Positions 18,995 to 28,836 of a DNA stretch of 64,000 nucleotides are shown piece after piece. Under the pieces are notes generated by a model. That model had not been told where the DNA came from and made no database searches. It saw only the letters and a list, made by a program, of their open reading frames with translations. Positions within the stretch are counted from its first letter, which is position 1; each line of letters starts with the position of its first letter. The stretch comes from an uncultured Pseudomonadota bacterium (GTDB lineage Bacteria > Pseudomonadota > Gammaproteobacteria > Methylococcales > Methylomonadaceae): NCBI GenBank assembly GCA_903870545.1, contig CAIQDI010000010.1:50285-114284 (forward strand), written 5' to 3'. The position numbers and the translations under genes are program-made.

Positions 18995-20020
18995 ATGACT
19001 ACTTTCCGCCGATTATTCGTTATTTTTCTGTTAATTTTGTTGGCAGGTTGTGCGTCTGAGCCGATTATTCGTCCGAGTAAACCTTATCCTACCGATACGG
19101 GAAAAATTCCAGATTATATTGAACCGCGTCCGATTGTTGGGATTTACGCAAATCAGTCAGCCGTGACGGTTTTTGTGCAACACATGGTTCACGATTATGG
19201 ATTTTCGGAAGATTATTTGAACAGCCTATTTTCGCAAGCTAATCGTTTGGATTCTGTTTTGCGTTTGGAAGTGGATCCACAAGTTCCGCCAAAACCTAAA
19301 TACACGGGAGCAGTTTTGCCTGAACCTATCACACCGCCGAAACCCAAAGTCACGGCGGGTTGGTCAAGTTATCGAAAACAATTTATGGATGACGCGCACA
19401 TCAACAACGGTGTAAATTTTTGGCGGGCGAATGCCGAAGCCTTGCAACGTGCGAGCGCAACTTATCATGTTGACCCTGAATACATCGTTGGTATTATCGG
19501 CGTTGAAACGTATTTTGGGCGCAATGTCGGCAAAACTAACACGTTTGATGCACTCAGTACGCTGGCTTTTTTTACGTTACGGCGTGCCGAATATTTCACC
19601 AAAGAACTCGAAAACTTTTTGTTGATGAGTAAAGAAGAAAATTATGAGCCGCGAAAAGTTGTCGGCTCGTGGGCAGGTGCGTTGGGTTTGGGGCAATTTA
19701 TGCCGAAAAGTTTTCGTAAACTTGCTGTTGATTTCAACGGCGATGGGAAACGAGATTTGTGGAATTCCGAGGATGCAATTGGTAGCGTCGCGCATTATTT
19801 TAGTAATTCTGGCTGGAAGTTTAATCAGCCTGTTGCTACACCGATTAACGGTGATATTGATGATTTATATATTATTTTGGGTACGGATAGCGGCAACGAC
19901 TTTTGGGCTGTTGGCGATAATTTCAACACCATCAAAAAATATAATAGCAGCAACAAATATGCGATGGCAGTGCATCAACTCGGACAAGCGATTAAACAAC
20001 GCTATTTGGCAATGAAATAA
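18995..20020 (+). CDS. mltB: Membrane-bound lytic murein transglycosylase B
   Basis: This is a 341-aa lipoprotein starting MTTFRRLFVIFLLILLAGC, with lipobox LAGC. A TTG at 18977 would overlap thyA and add six residues; the ATG is preferred. The catalytic Glu is in 'GIIGVETYFGRNVG', and 'GALGLGQFMPKSFR' plus 'DFNGDGKRDLWNS' are MltB-specific. It cleaves peptidoglycan glycan strands with 1,6-anhydro product formation. The gene follows thyA by 14 bp. Confidence 0.95.
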   Translation: MTTFRRLFVIFLLILLAGCASEPIIRPSKPYPTDTGKIPDYIEPRPIVGIYANQSAVTVFVQHMVHDYGFSEDYLNSLFSQANRLDSVLRLEVDPQVPPKPKYTGAVLPEPITPPKPKVTAGWSSYRKQFMDDAHINNGVNFWRANAEALQRASATYHVDPEYIVGIIGVETYFGRNVGKTNTFDALSTLAFFTLRRAEYFTKELENFLLMSKEENYEPRKVVGSWAGALGLGQFMPKSFRKLAVDFNGDGKRDLWNSEDAIGSVAHYFSNSGWKFNQPVATPINGDIDDLYIILGTDSGNDFWAVGDNFNTIKKYNSSNKYAMAVHQLGQAIKQRYLAMK

Positions 20021-20042
20021 CAAAATGATTCACGATAAAAAT

Positions 20043-20297
20043 ATGGTCAACATTCTGATTTACACCGCTCATCGTTGCGGTTATTGCGTGATGGCGAAAC
20101 GCTTACTCGATAGCAAAAATGCGATTTATACGGAAATTAACGTGGACGAACAAGACGGACAACGTGAAGAAATGATGCGGAAAACGAAACGCCGAACAGT
20201 GCCACAAATTTACATTGGTGATTTTCACGTCGGCGGTTTTGATGATTTAAATGCCTTGAATAAGACAGGAAAGTTAGAATCGTTGCTTAATTCGTAA
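20043..20297 (+). CDS. grxC: Glutaredoxin (GrxC type)
   Basis: This 84-aa protein begins MVNILIYTAHRCGYCVMAKR. The active site is Cys-Gly-Tyr-Cys, with 'TVPQIYIGDFHVGGFDDL' giving the cis-Pro and glutathione-binding parts. An ATG at 20025 would add six residues; the shorter start matches the GrxC family. Its 3' end overlaps metZ convergently by 11 bp. Confidence 0.92.
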   Translation: MVNILIYTAHRCGYCVMAKRLLDSKNAIYTEINVDEQDGQREEMMRKTKRRTVPQIYIGDFHVGGFDDLNALNKTGKLESLLNS

Positions 20298-21474
20298 GTC
20301 CACGCGCTAAATCCGCTTTAATATCTTCAATCGCTTCTAAGCCAACCGAAATTCGGACTAAATTATCGTTAATGCCCGCCTTAGCCCGAACTTCAGACGA
20401 TAAACGCCCGTGCGTTGTGGTGGCGGGATGTGTGATAGTGGTTTTTACATCACCCAAATTCGCGGTAATCGACAACATTTGCGTCGCATCAATCAATCGC
20501 CAAGCCGCCTTTTTTCCGCCGTGAACTTCAAAACTGACTACGCCGCCAAAATGACTTTGTTGTCTTTTCGCTAATTCATGCTGCGGATGCGACGTTAACG
20601 CCGGATAATTTACTTTAGCAATTGCCGGCTGTTCAACCAACCAATGCGCCAAAGCCGTCGCGTTATCACAGTGCGCTTTCATTCGCACCGAAAGCGTTTC
20701 CAATCCGCCTAAAAATATCCACGCATTAAACGCGCTCATCGTCGCGCCGCCGGTTCGCAAGTACGGATAAATGTATTTTTCAATAATTTCGTCGCTCGCG
20801 ACCACCGCACCACCGACGCAACGCCCTTGCCCATCAATATATTTTGTCGCGGAATGCACGACAATATCTGCGCCTAATTCCAGCGGTTTTTGCAGCGCAG
20901 GCGTACAAAAGCAATTATCGACCACGAGCAAACAATTATGCGCGTGTGCCACGTCAGCTAACGCGCGAATATCCGCAATTTCAATCAAGGGATTCGATGG
21001 CGTTTCTAAGAATAAAAGGCGCGTATTCGGTTTAATCGCCGCTTCCCACGCATTTACGTCGGTTAAATCCACAAAATCTGTTTCCACACCGAATTTGCCA
21101 AAATAATTTTGGAACATTAAAACCGTATTGCCGAACACGCCGCGCGAACATACGACATGATCACCTACTTTCAATAACCCCATTCCGACAGCCATAATCG
21201 CCGCCATACCGGACGCAAACGCCAAACAACGCTCACCTTTTTCCATCATCGCTAAACGATCTTGAAATGCCGCGACGGTAGGATTGGTGAAACGAGAATA
21301 AATGTTACCAGCTTGCTGACCTGTAAAGCGTAACGCCGCTTCTTCCGCGCTTTTGAACACATAGCTCGAAGTCATAAAAATCGGCATACTGTGTTCATCT
21401 TCGTGCGTGCGATGCTGACCAGCGCGGATGGCTTGCGTTTCTAAAGCGTATTCGTTCCAGTCGATTTCGTTCAT
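20287..21474 (-). CDS. metZ: O-succinylhomoserine sulfhydrylase
   Basis: This 395-aa PLP enzyme of the Cys/Met metabolism family carries the Schiff-base Lys in 'HSATKYIDGQGR'. 'GNIYSRFTNPT' and 'SSYVFKSAEEAALRF' mark the MetZ subgroup that uses free sulfide to make homocysteine from O-succinylhomoserine. It is the only gene of its transcript, converging on grxC. Confidence 0.93.
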   Translation of the reverse strand: MNEIDWNEYALETQAIRAGQHRTHEDEHSMPIFMTSSYVFKSAEEAALRFTGQQAGNIYSRFTNPTVAAFQDRLAMMEKGERCLAFASGMAAIMAVGMGLLKVGDHVVCSRGVFGNTVLMFQNYFGKFGVETDFVDLTDVNAWEAAIKPNTRLLFLETPSNPLIEIADIRALADVAHAHNCLLVVDNCFCTPALQKPLELGADIVVHSATKYIDGQGRCVGGAVVASDEIIEKYIYPYLRTGGATMSAFNAWIFLGGLETLSVRMKAHCDNATALAHWLVEQPAIAKVNYPALTSHPQHELAKRQQSHFGGVVSFEVHGGKKAAWRLIDATQMLSITANLGDVKTTITHPATTTHGRLSSEVRAKAGINDNLVRISVGLEAIEDIKADLARGLTN

Positions 21475-21492
21475 GGTTTTTTTCGGGGAGAT

Positions 21493-21518
21493 AAAAAAAG
21501 AAAAAGCCGCAAGCGGCT
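21493..21518 (-). terminator. Terminator of rpsT
   Basis: The minus strand reads AGCCGCTTGCGGCT followed by TTTTTCTTTTTTT, a compact GC-rich hairpin with a T-tract, about 65 bp after the rpsT stop. Confidence 0.8.
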
Positions 21519-21540
21519 AGAAATGAGTGATTTTTTGATT

Positions 21541-21573
21541 GTCTGGAGACGCTGCATCGCAACGCCTCTACAG
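21541..21573. repeat. Imperfect palindrome of a widespread interspersed repeat type
   Basis: GAGACGCTGC and GCAACGCCTC form an imperfect 10-bp stem flanked by CTG/CTAC. It resembles the 'GAGACGTTGCA...TGCAACGTCTC' repeats scattered in many bacterial genomes. It lies between rpsT and its terminator. Confidence 0.5.
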
Positions 21574-21582
21574 ATTTTAGGC

Positions 21583-21855
21583 TTATGCTGCTAAAACTAA
21601 ATTTTTAACTTTTAAGTTCAAACGGCTTTTGCCACGCGCTGCTTTATTTTTGTGAATAATGCCTTTCGTGACAGCAGAATCAATCACTGATTCGGCAATT
21701 TTGAACGCAGCGACAGCTTGTTCTTTGTCGCCAGCTTTTACTGCAGCAAGCACTTTCTTGATGAATGTGCGTAAATTGCTGCGTTGACCGCCGTTACGAA
21801 CACGGTTATTTTCTGATTGTCTTGCACGTTTTTTTGCTTGGGGTGAATTAGCCAT
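21583..21855 (-). CDS. rpsT: 30S ribosomal protein S20
   Basis: This 90-aa basic protein reads MANSPQAKKRARQSENNRVR and later 'KGIIHKNKAARGKSRL', matching S20 along its full length. It is divergent from murJ, the common arrangement in Gammaproteobacteria. It has an AGAGAC pre-start sequence rather than a strong Shine-Dalgarno. Confidence 0.97.
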   Translation of the reverse strand: MANSPQAKKRARQSENNRVRNGGQRSNLRTFIKKVLAAVKAGDKEQAVAAFKIAESVIDSAVTKGIIHKNKAARGKSRLNLKVKNLVLAA

Positions 21856-21979
21856 GATGTCTCTATGAAGTGATTTAAAAAGGAATTTAAATGGTTTTGA
21901 ATCTGCGAATTATGTTAGTAAATGCTATGATTGTCAATCATTTAACCACTTTTTTAAACACTTGTAGGCGGTATATCTT

Positions 21980-23482
21980 TTGAGTCAAACGCTTTCAAAA
22001 TCAACTTTACAAGTTAGTGGCTTAACGCTGATTTCACGTTTACTCGGTTTTGTGCGAGATATGCTAATTGCGCGATACTTTGGTGTTGATGCCGCAACGG
22101 ATGCGTTTTTTGTGGCGTTTCGGTTCCCGAATTTCTTGCGGCGATTATTCGCGGAAGGCGCATTTGCACAAGCCTTTGTACCGTTAATTAGCGAATATAA
22201 AACCCAAAATAATGCGCTCGAATTACACCAAATTATTAACAAAATTGCGGGGCATTTGGCGTTATTACTCGCCCTGTTAACGCTGATTGGAATGGTGGTT
22301 GCGCCGTTGCTGATTACGCTCTGTGCAGCGGGTTTTGATTGGCAAAGTAATCAACATATTTTAGCGACGTGGTTATTGCAAATCATGTTGCCTTACGGTT
22401 TTTTCATTACCTTAGTCGCCTTTATGGGCAGTATTTTAAACGCACACACGCAATTTTCGATTCCCGCTTTTACGCCTGCGTTGCTTAATTTAACGATGAT
22501 TGCTGCGACATTATGGCTGTCACCTTATTTTTCAAAACCCATTATCGCGTTAGCCGTAGGCGTTTTAATTGGCGGAATGGTACAGCTTTTGTTTCAACTT
22601 CCAGCGTTGCGGAATTTGGGTTTGTTACCGCAATTTCAACTTGATTTTCATAATGTTATTGTGAAGCGCGTCATGAAAAATTTGTTGCCGACGCTGTTTG
22701 CGACTTCCGCGACCCAAATCAATTTGTTGATGAATACGTTTGTCGCGTCGTTTTTAACAACAGGCAGCGTTTCATGGCTGTATTATGCGGATAGATTGTT
22801 GGAATTTCCGACGGGCATTTTGGGAGCTGCGTTGACGACGGTGATGTTGCCACGATTGGCGAAAAGTCACGCCGCGCAAGACACCGAACAATTTTCAGCG
22901 ACGCTAGATTGGGGATTACGTCGGGTAGTTTTATTAGGTTTTCCCGCCACCGTTGGTTTAATTTTATTAGCAGAACCAATTTTAAGCGTGCTGTTTCAAT
23001 CCGCAGAATTTACCGCTCACGATGTTCATGCCTCGTCGCAAAGTTTAATCGGTTACGCGCTAGGATTAGTTGGTTTTTTGGCAATTAAAGTGTTAACGCC
23101 CGCTTTCACCACACAATCCACACATTCAATTGCGGTGCGCGTTGCATGGTATTCGTTGGCGGCAAATCTAGGATTTATCTCGTTATTGGTTGTGCCTTTC
23201 GCGCATGGCGGTGTCGCTTTGGCGACGGCATTAGCAGCGGTAGTCAACGCGGGTTTGTTGCTGGTTTTTTTGAGAAAAAATAAAATTTATCGCCCGACAA
23301 AAGGTTGGTTTTTATTTTTATCGCAGATAATTTTCGCCACCGTTGTAATGGCTGCGACGTTATATTATGCCAATTCCGTGTCGAATTGGACGGTGATTCA
23401 GTTGGTGAAATCGATTGTGATAGGCGTGCTAACTTATGGTGCGGTGTTGTGGTTGCTGTTGAAATTTCGTCATCAACCATAA
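21980..23482 (+). CDS. murJ: Lipid II flippase MurJ
   Basis: This 500-aa protein has about 14 hydrophobic segments and the MurJ N-terminal signature 'ISRLLGFVRDMLIARYFG' followed by 'ATDAFFVAFRFPNFLRRLFAEGAF'. It starts at TTG, with GTAGGCGG upstream. No ATG fits, as the next is inside the first conserved motif. It flips lipid II across the inner membrane for peptidoglycan synthesis. Confidence 0.95.
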   Translation: MSQTLSKSTLQVSGLTLISRLLGFVRDMLIARYFGVDAATDAFFVAFRFPNFLRRLFAEGAFAQAFVPLISEYKTQNNALELHQIINKIAGHLALLLALLTLIGMVVAPLLITLCAAGFDWQSNQHILATWLLQIMLPYGFFITLVAFMGSILNAHTQFSIPAFTPALLNLTMIAATLWLSPYFSKPIIALAVGVLIGGMVQLLFQLPALRNLGLLPQFQLDFHNVIVKRVMKNLLPTLFATSATQINLLMNTFVASFLTTGSVSWLYYADRLLEFPTGILGAALTTVMLPRLAKSHAAQDTEQFSATLDWGLRRVVLLGFPATVGLILLAEPILSVLFQSAEFTAHDVHASSQSLIGYALGLVGFLAIKVLTPAFTTQSTHSIAVRVAWYSLAANLGFISLLVVPFAHGGVALATALAAVVNAGLLLVFLRKNKIYRPTKGWFLFLSQIIFATVVMAATLYYANSVSNWTVIQLVKSIVIGVLTYGAVLWLLLKFRHQP

Positions 23483-23484
23483 CG

Positions 23485-23517
23485 AAAGCGCGTCAATGAA
23501 ATTGACGCGCTTTTTTT
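23485..23517. terminator. Strong bidirectional terminator between murJ and fhcA
   Basis: AAAGCGCGTCAA and TTGACGCGCTTT pair perfectly over 12 bp with a 5-nt loop, followed by a T-tract. It starts 3 bp past the murJ stop and lies 8 bp from the end of fhcA. Confidence 0.9.
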
Positions 23518-23524
23518 GGAAAAT

Positions 23525-25189
23525 CTACGCTACTGCTTTCAAATCGTGAACAGTCAAACTACCGCGACCGTCTTCGGTAAATTCGTCGTCGCTCATTCTG
23601 AAATTATCGACTTTCATTGTGAGATATTTGTCGAAATACGCTTTCAAATCTTTTTCGATAGATTTGTCGTAATCAGGTTTGACGATGTGCGTCGTTCCCC
23701 ATTTCGTGTGAACGACTTTGCCATCAATCACCACCACTTCGCCGTCTTTGAAAACGTAATCGGGTTTTTCAAACATTTTTTGACGGTCAACATTGTCGGT
23801 GTAAATCGTAATATCCGCCCAATTCCCCGCACTCAAACCACCGCGATTTTGTAAACCAATCAATTTTGCCGCACCGGCTCGCGTCATAATTGCGATTTCT
23901 TGCAACGTGTATTCGCGTTCAATCGACGCTAACGTCGTCATTTTTTGTGCTTCGGGGTGAATGGTCGAAAGCACGTCATTTCTAAATGTTCTATCCATCA
24001 ACAACCGAATCAAATGCGGATAACTGGTAAACGGCGCACCGTTCGGGTGATCCGTCGTTAAGAAAATCCGCCACGGATCCTCCACCAACAAAAACGTTTC
24101 CAAGCCAATCGCCCACTGCAACGCATTCACAAAGTTTTTATCTTTGTATTTGAACGGCACCACGCCACAACCCGCGTCGCATTCAATATCCATCGTCACC
24201 CATTTATTCGGGCTGGCAAATTTATGATTTGCGTGTTGACGCATATTGTCGCCCGATGCCGTCACGGTTTGCCCGAACAAAATTTGTCCTACGTCGATGG
24301 TGATATTTTTGTTTTTGTTAATCGCTTCGGCAATTTTCGCCACGCCCGACGAAAATTTAAAATCGCCTTCCGTGCCGTAACTGTGAAATTGAATATGCGT
24401 TAAGTGCATCGGCAGCCCGCCAATACCTTGAATCGTATCGAGCGTGGTGTCCATATTTCCTGGAACGCCCAAATTACACCCGTGAACGTGCAACGGATGC
24501 GACACGCCGATTTCTTTTACCGCCGTTGCCAACACGCGCAAAATCTCACGCGGAGTCACGCCGTAATGGCTATTTTGTTCGTCCAAATCGAGTTTACGCT
24601 GATTGAATTTGAACGCATTGATGCCGCCTGGATTCACCACTTTTACGCCAATGGCTTTTGCAGATTGCATCGTCCACGCGACATAATCGTTAATCGCTTT
24701 TTGGTCTTTTTTTGCGGTGAGCATTCGCAACAAATAATCGTCGCTGCCCAACATGACGTAACCGCCTTTGTCCAAAATCGGAATATCGCCCATTTCCATG
24801 TGCGCTTGACGGGCGTTAATTGGCAACAAAGCAGGTTCAAAACCAGCGGTGTAGCCCATTTCGGCGTAACGATAACCCGTCACAAATGTACTCGGCATCG
24901 CGTGTCCGCAACCTGAACGACACACATCGTTGCTGGCGACAGGGTCTTGCCGATGATCTTCGGGCAATAATGTTCGCGCGATATTGCCTTTGCCGCCGCC
25001 GATGTGCGTGTGCATATCGATTGCGCCCGACATCACGACTTTGCCTTTCAAATCGTATTCTTTCGTGACTAAAAATTCGCCCGTCGGTTTGTCGATGATT
25101 TTACCATTTTGAATGTAAATATCTTGCTGTTTGCCATCAACACCGCTGGCTGGGTCGTAAACTGTACCGCCCGTTAATTTGATTAACAT
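23525..25189 (-). CDS. fhcA: Formylmethanofuran dehydrogenase-like subunit A (Fhc complex)
   Basis: This 554-aa amidohydrolase-fold protein has a metal-binding 'GAIDMHTHIGGGKGNIAR' near residue 55, and later 'HPLHVHGCNLGVPGN' and 'TDHPNGAPFTSYP'. In methylotrophs the Fhc complex transfers or hydrolyses the formyl group from formyl-tetrahydromethanopterin via methanofuran to give formate. FhcA is the hydrolytic subunit. It overlaps fhcB by 7 bp. The transcript ends here at a strong terminator, so fhcD and fhcC are not part of this operon. Confidence 0.93.
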   Translation of the reverse strand: MLIKLTGGTVYDPASGVDGKQQDIYIQNGKIIDKPTGEFLVTKEYDLKGKVVMSGAIDMHTHIGGGKGNIARTLLPEDHRQDPVASNDVCRSGCGHAMPSTFVTGYRYAEMGYTAGFEPALLPINARQAHMEMGDIPILDKGGYVMLGSDDYLLRMLTAKKDQKAINDYVAWTMQSAKAIGVKVVNPGGINAFKFNQRKLDLDEQNSHYGVTPREILRVLATAVKEIGVSHPLHVHGCNLGVPGNMDTTLDTIQGIGGLPMHLTHIQFHSYGTEGDFKFSSGVAKIAEAINKNKNITIDVGQILFGQTVTASGDNMRQHANHKFASPNKWVTMDIECDAGCGVVPFKYKDKNFVNALQWAIGLETFLLVEDPWRIFLTTDHPNGAPFTSYPHLIRLLMDRTFRNDVLSTIHPEAQKMTTLASIEREYTLQEIAIMTRAGAAKLIGLQNRGGLSAGNWADITIYTDNVDRQKMFEKPDYVFKDGEVVVIDGKVVHTKWGTTHIVKPDYDKSIEKDLKAYFDKYLTMKVDNFRMSDDEFTEDGRGSLTVHDLKAVA

Positions 25190-26454
25190 ATTGATTCCTC
25201 GCGTAAAACCTGTTCAATTGCGTTTAAAACTTCCGCCGTGCTGGGCAAACCCGAATCACGCAATTTTTTCAATCGAATCGCCACCACGTTATCGAGCCGA
25301 AACGCATGACCCTCATGGTCAATCGCAGGCGTGCCGACGGGAATAAATACGTCGGGTTCTTGTTCAAACGTCATTCCTGAACGCGCCACCACAATGGTCG
25401 GAACATTCGTTTTTGGCGGATTGGCTTGCACGTTAAACGCATTTACCCAAACCAGCGCGTCGGCTTCACCGTTGTTTAAAAGCTCGTTGGTTTCAAATAA
25501 AAATGGGTCATATTCGGGATAACCTTTGGCAAAACTGACTCGTGCCGCATAACCCGTTGTCCAACCACAAACTTGATTTGCGGTTTGATCGCCTTCTTTA
25601 CCGCCAAGAGGAAAACCCGAACAGCGCGTGGTTTGGTTCACATCTTTGACCATTTCACAAATCGTTTGCACGGTGAGTTCGGCGTGCGAATAATTCAACG
25701 CACCGGCTGCCCACGTTACAACACCGTATTTTGCCGTTTTGAGTTTGTCAGCAATCGCGGTTAAATCGGCAATTGAAATTCCCGCCACATTTTCTGCGTG
25801 AATTGGTTGACCTTTCACCAATGCGCGTAAAACCGCCACGACTTCGGGCAAACTTTCGTTTTCACATTCAAAAACGTGTGCGGTTTTACCATTCGGAGAC
25901 GTTGACGCATTGCCCGACGGTTTTGTGCCTAAATAAATAATGTCACGGTCGCTGGTATTTTCTAAAAACATCGCTTCGTTCCACAGATATTTTTCAAAAA
26001 AGCGTGGCGCGAAACCTTCTAAATCTGCACCGACAATCAGCAACAAGTCACAACGATTTTTCACTTCGGCGAGCGTGGTATTCATCCAGCCCGAATCTTG
26101 CAACGCTAAAAGATTTTTACGCGCGTTGTTGAAATTCATATTATCAACCACCGCGCCTGTTCTATCGGCTAATGCCAGCAAACCACGCATGCCATTTACG
26201 TCGGTCGCACAACCGCCAATCACGGGATAATTGGTGTTTTTCAACAAACTTGCCGCGTGCGAAATCGCTTCGTTTAATTCGACTTCTTTGCCGTTGATAC
26301 GCGCTTTGCGGTCAATAATCGGCTGTTCAAACGCGGGCGTATTCACCGCGCAACCATTTTCAACGACGCTAATTTTCAAGCCATCGACTTGAATCGTTAA
26401 ATCGTCCGTGCCAATGCCACAAAAAGGACTGGGGACTTCTGTTATTTCACTCAT
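25183..26454 (-). CDS. fhcB: Formylmethanofuran dehydrogenase-like subunit B (Fhc complex)
   Basis: This 423-aa protein is related to the molybdopterin-binding FmdB/FwdB of methanogens. Its N-terminus reads EVPSPFCGIGTDDLTI, keeping one Cys of the 'CPFCGxxCDD' cluster motif, so the iron-sulfur site is lost. This agrees with methylotroph FhcB being a structural, non-redox subunit. The interior segments 'VGADLEGFAPRFFEKYLW' and 'CSGFPLGGKEGDQTANQVCG' are characteristic. It is the first gene of fhcBA. Confidence 0.92.
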   Translation of the reverse strand: MSEITEVPSPFCGIGTDDLTIQVDGLKISVVENGCAVNTPAFEQPIIDRKARINGKEVELNEAISHAASLLKNTNYPVIGGCATDVNGMRGLLALADRTGAVVDNMNFNNARKNLLALQDSGWMNTTLAEVKNRCDLLLIVGADLEGFAPRFFEKYLWNEAMFLENTSDRDIIYLGTKPSGNASTSPNGKTAHVFECENESLPEVVAVLRALVKGQPIHAENVAGISIADLTAIADKLKTAKYGVVTWAAGALNYSHAELTVQTICEMVKDVNQTTRCSGFPLGGKEGDQTANQVCGWTTGYAARVSFAKGYPEYDPFLFETNELLNNGEADALVWVNAFNVQANPPKTNVPTIVVARSGMTFEQEPDVFIPVGTPAIDHEGHAFRLDNVVAIRLKKLRDSGLPSTAEVLNAIEQVLREESIC

Positions 26455-26683
26455 AGTGAGACCTTTAGTAAATTAAATTTTGCGTACCCATTTTACACGC
26501 TAGCAATTATAGCAAATGGGGAAGTTTTCACTGATAGTTAGAAAAACAATATACTGGAATCGCGGTTTTTAAAGGATGGTCTGCCAATTTTCTTCTTGCG
26601 CGACTTTGAAAAGTAATTTTTTTGAACGTTTTAAAATCAATTTCTTTTTACTGTAACGCTGTCGCACTGAGATATTAAATTCG

Positions 26684-27712
26684 TTAATCTGTGAGAATTT
26701 CGCGCAAGACAGCGGTGGCGTAACTTCCGGCAGGTAAATTGAATTTCAATTTAAGCGTTGCGTCATCGTCACCGAATTCCCACGTTAAATTTGAAACGTT
26801 GACACGCAAGGCGCGGCGGTCATTTTCAAGTCCGAACGCAATTAAACCACTTGTTAATTCTAGAAAGATTTTAAGTTGATTTTGTTCTAACTCACGCGCT
26901 AAAGCCGTTAATCGTGATTCGCCTTTGCCGAATAATACGCCGGTTGGATGCAAAGCATTTTGGGCTAATCGAGCGCGAATATCGTCATCCATTTCATCGC
27001 ACGGAAAACAACTGTGCGAACCGTCAATCATGAAAACATCGCCATCCAAACCTGTTGCCCAACTTTCGTGTTCAATTCGCCCTGACAAAATGTGATTAAA
27101 CAAAAACGACCGCGCCGCAGACAAATATAAACTGCGTTGTTCGTGACCGACTTTCGCACCTTCAAACATCGCCAACGCTTTCGTCACATTTTGACCGCCA
27201 TGACCAAACCGTTGCGTGCCATAATAATTTGGCACACCGTGATTTTTTATCGCCGTTAATTGTTCAATTGTTTTCGCTTTATCGCCTTGCCATTGTCGAA
27301 TCGTCAACTCAAAACGGTTATTTGCCAACGCGCCACGTTTTAATTTTCGAGCGTGGCGCGTAATCGACAGAATTTTAAAACCGTCCGTTTCAAAATTCTG
27401 CCAATCCGGTTCGTCACCTTTCGGCAACCACACGCTAAACCATTGCGTCGTAATCGCGTGGCGGTCTTTCATGCCAGCAAAACCAATATCACGCTGCCGC
27501 ACATTTGCAAATCGTGCCAATTGTCGCGCGACATATTCGGTATTTTCGCCCGTTTTTTGAATCTGCAAAAAAATGTGTTCGCCGCTGCCAGACGGTTCAA
27601 ATGCCAGCGTTTCTTCGACAATAAAATCTTCGGGCAACGTGCGAATTTCACCTTTTCCAGAAGGTGAACCGTAAGCGTAAGCCCAATTTGGAATCGTTAA
27701 ATTTTCAGGCAT
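26684..27712 (-). CDS. truD: tRNA pseudouridine(13) synthase TruD
   Basis: This 342-aa protein has the TruD signature with catalytic Asp in 'DIGFAGMKDRHAITTQWFS', preceded by 'DFIVEETLAFEPSG' and followed by 'NNRFELTIR' and 'GVPNYYGTQRFGHGG'. It converts U13 to pseudouridine in tRNA-Glu. Its start overlaps the prfB stop region by one base. The neighbourhood prfB-truD suggests a shared transcript. Confidence 0.95.
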   Translation of the reverse strand: MPENLTIPNWAYAYGSPSGKGEIRTLPEDFIVEETLAFEPSGSGEHIFLQIQKTGENTEYVARQLARFANVRQRDIGFAGMKDRHAITTQWFSVWLPKGDEPDWQNFETDGFKILSITRHARKLKRGALANNRFELTIRQWQGDKAKTIEQLTAIKNHGVPNYYGTQRFGHGGQNVTKALAMFEGAKVGHEQRSLYLSAARSFLFNHILSGRIEHESWATGLDGDVFMIDGSHSCFPCDEMDDDIRARLAQNALHPTGVLFGKGESRLTALARELEQNQLKIFLELTSGLIAFGLENDRRALRVNVSNLTWEFGDDDATLKLKFNLPAGSYATAVLREILTD

Positions 27713-28810
27713 TACAAACCACTCTTCAAACTGGCTTCAATAAAAATATCCAAATCGCCATCCAAAACGCCTTGCGTATTGCCCACTTCCACGCCGGTTC
27801 GTAAATCTTTAATCCGCGATTGGTCTAAAACATACGAACGAATTTGACTGCCCCACCCAATATCCGATTTGCTGTCTTCGATGAGTTGTTGCCCTTCGTT
27901 CCGTTTCCGCATTTCCAGTTCGTACAATTTCGCTTTCAACTGTTTCATCGCGGTATCGCGGTTTTTATGTTGCGAGCGATCGCTTTGACATTGCACCACA
28001 ATCCCAGAAGGCGCGTGGGTTAAACGCACCGCTGATTCAGTTTTGTTAATGTGCTGACCGCCCGCGCCACTCGCACGATAAACGTCGGTGCGAATGTCCG
28101 ACGGGTTAATGTCGATTTCAATATCGTCATCAATTTCAGGCGACACAAACACCGACGCAAACGAGGTGTGACGGCGACTGCCCGAATCAAACGGTGATTT
28201 TCTTACCAAACGATGCACGCCCGTTTCGGTTCGTAACCAGCCAAACGCATATTCGCCTTCAAAACGAATCGTCGCACTTTTAATACCCGCCACGTCGCCT
28301 TGTGATTCTTCAATTAGTTCAGTTTTGAAGCCTTTACGTTCGCCCCAGCGCAAAAACATCCGTTCCAAAATTGAAGCCCAATCTTGTGCTTCCGTGCCAC
28401 CCGAACCGGATTGAATATCCAAAAAGGCATTATTCGCGTCCATTTTTCCAGAGAACATGCGGCGGAATTCCAAACCAGCAACGTGTTTGTCAAAACCATC
28501 CACATCGTTGGCAACCATATCGACCGTATCCGAATCGCCTTCTTCCACTGCCATTTCGAGTAATTCTTCCGCGTCGTCCAGCCCGCGTGTGAGTTCAATG
28601 AGTCCGTTCACCACGAGTTCTAATTGTCCGCGTTCTTTGCCTAATTCTTGGGCGAGTTGGGGTTTTTCCCAGATTTTCGGGTCTTCCAATTCGCGTAAAA
28701 CTTCGGTTAATCGTTCATGTTTAGTTTCAAAGTCAAAGATACCTCCGCAGCGCATCGACGCGGTTTTTTAAATCGAAAAGTTTGTTTTTTATCGGGTTAA
28801 TTTCTTGCAT
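27712..28810 (-). CDS. prfB: Peptide chain release factor 2, with programmed +1 frameshift
   Basis: The gene starts at ATG 28810 ([20 protein letters not shown], then LRRYL) and meets an in-frame TGA at 28735-28733. The slip site is the canonical one: GGAGG, then TAT-CTT-TGA-C, giving a +1 shift at CTT into [12 protein letters not shown]. The full product is 365 aa. Later motifs are the RF2 anticodon-like '[17 protein letters not shown]' region and the GGQ in '[19 protein letters not shown]'. RF2 reads UGA and UAA and autoregulates its synthesis through this frameshift. A continuous frame from 28755 (MRCGGIF) is not the true N-terminus. Confidence 0.97.
28732..28751 (-). promoter_or_regulatory. 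prfB: prfB +1 recoding site
   Basis: On the minus strand the order is CTGCGGAGG, TAT, CTT, TGA, C: an internal Shine-Dalgarno-like element 3 nt before the slippery CTT and the weak TGAC stop context, as in most bacterial prfB genes. Confidence 0.95.
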
Positions 28811-28836
28811 GATTTTTTTGTTTAAAAGTTAAAAGG

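Noticed and set aside
23516..23854. Plus-strand frame opposite fhcA
   Set aside because: It lies wholly antisense to a well-supported gene and shows no family features.
26455..26683. Frame after truD reading EFNISVRQRYSKKKLILKRS and on to a stop
   Set aside because: It is about 40 codons long without a good start codon or Shine-Dalgarno; it may be a gene remnant, but no family is recognised.
28755..28810. prfB as an uninterrupted gene starting at 28755
   Set aside because: The true start at 28810 with the CTT-TGA-C slip site matches the conserved RF2 frameshift; the shorter frame lacks the RF2 N-terminus.
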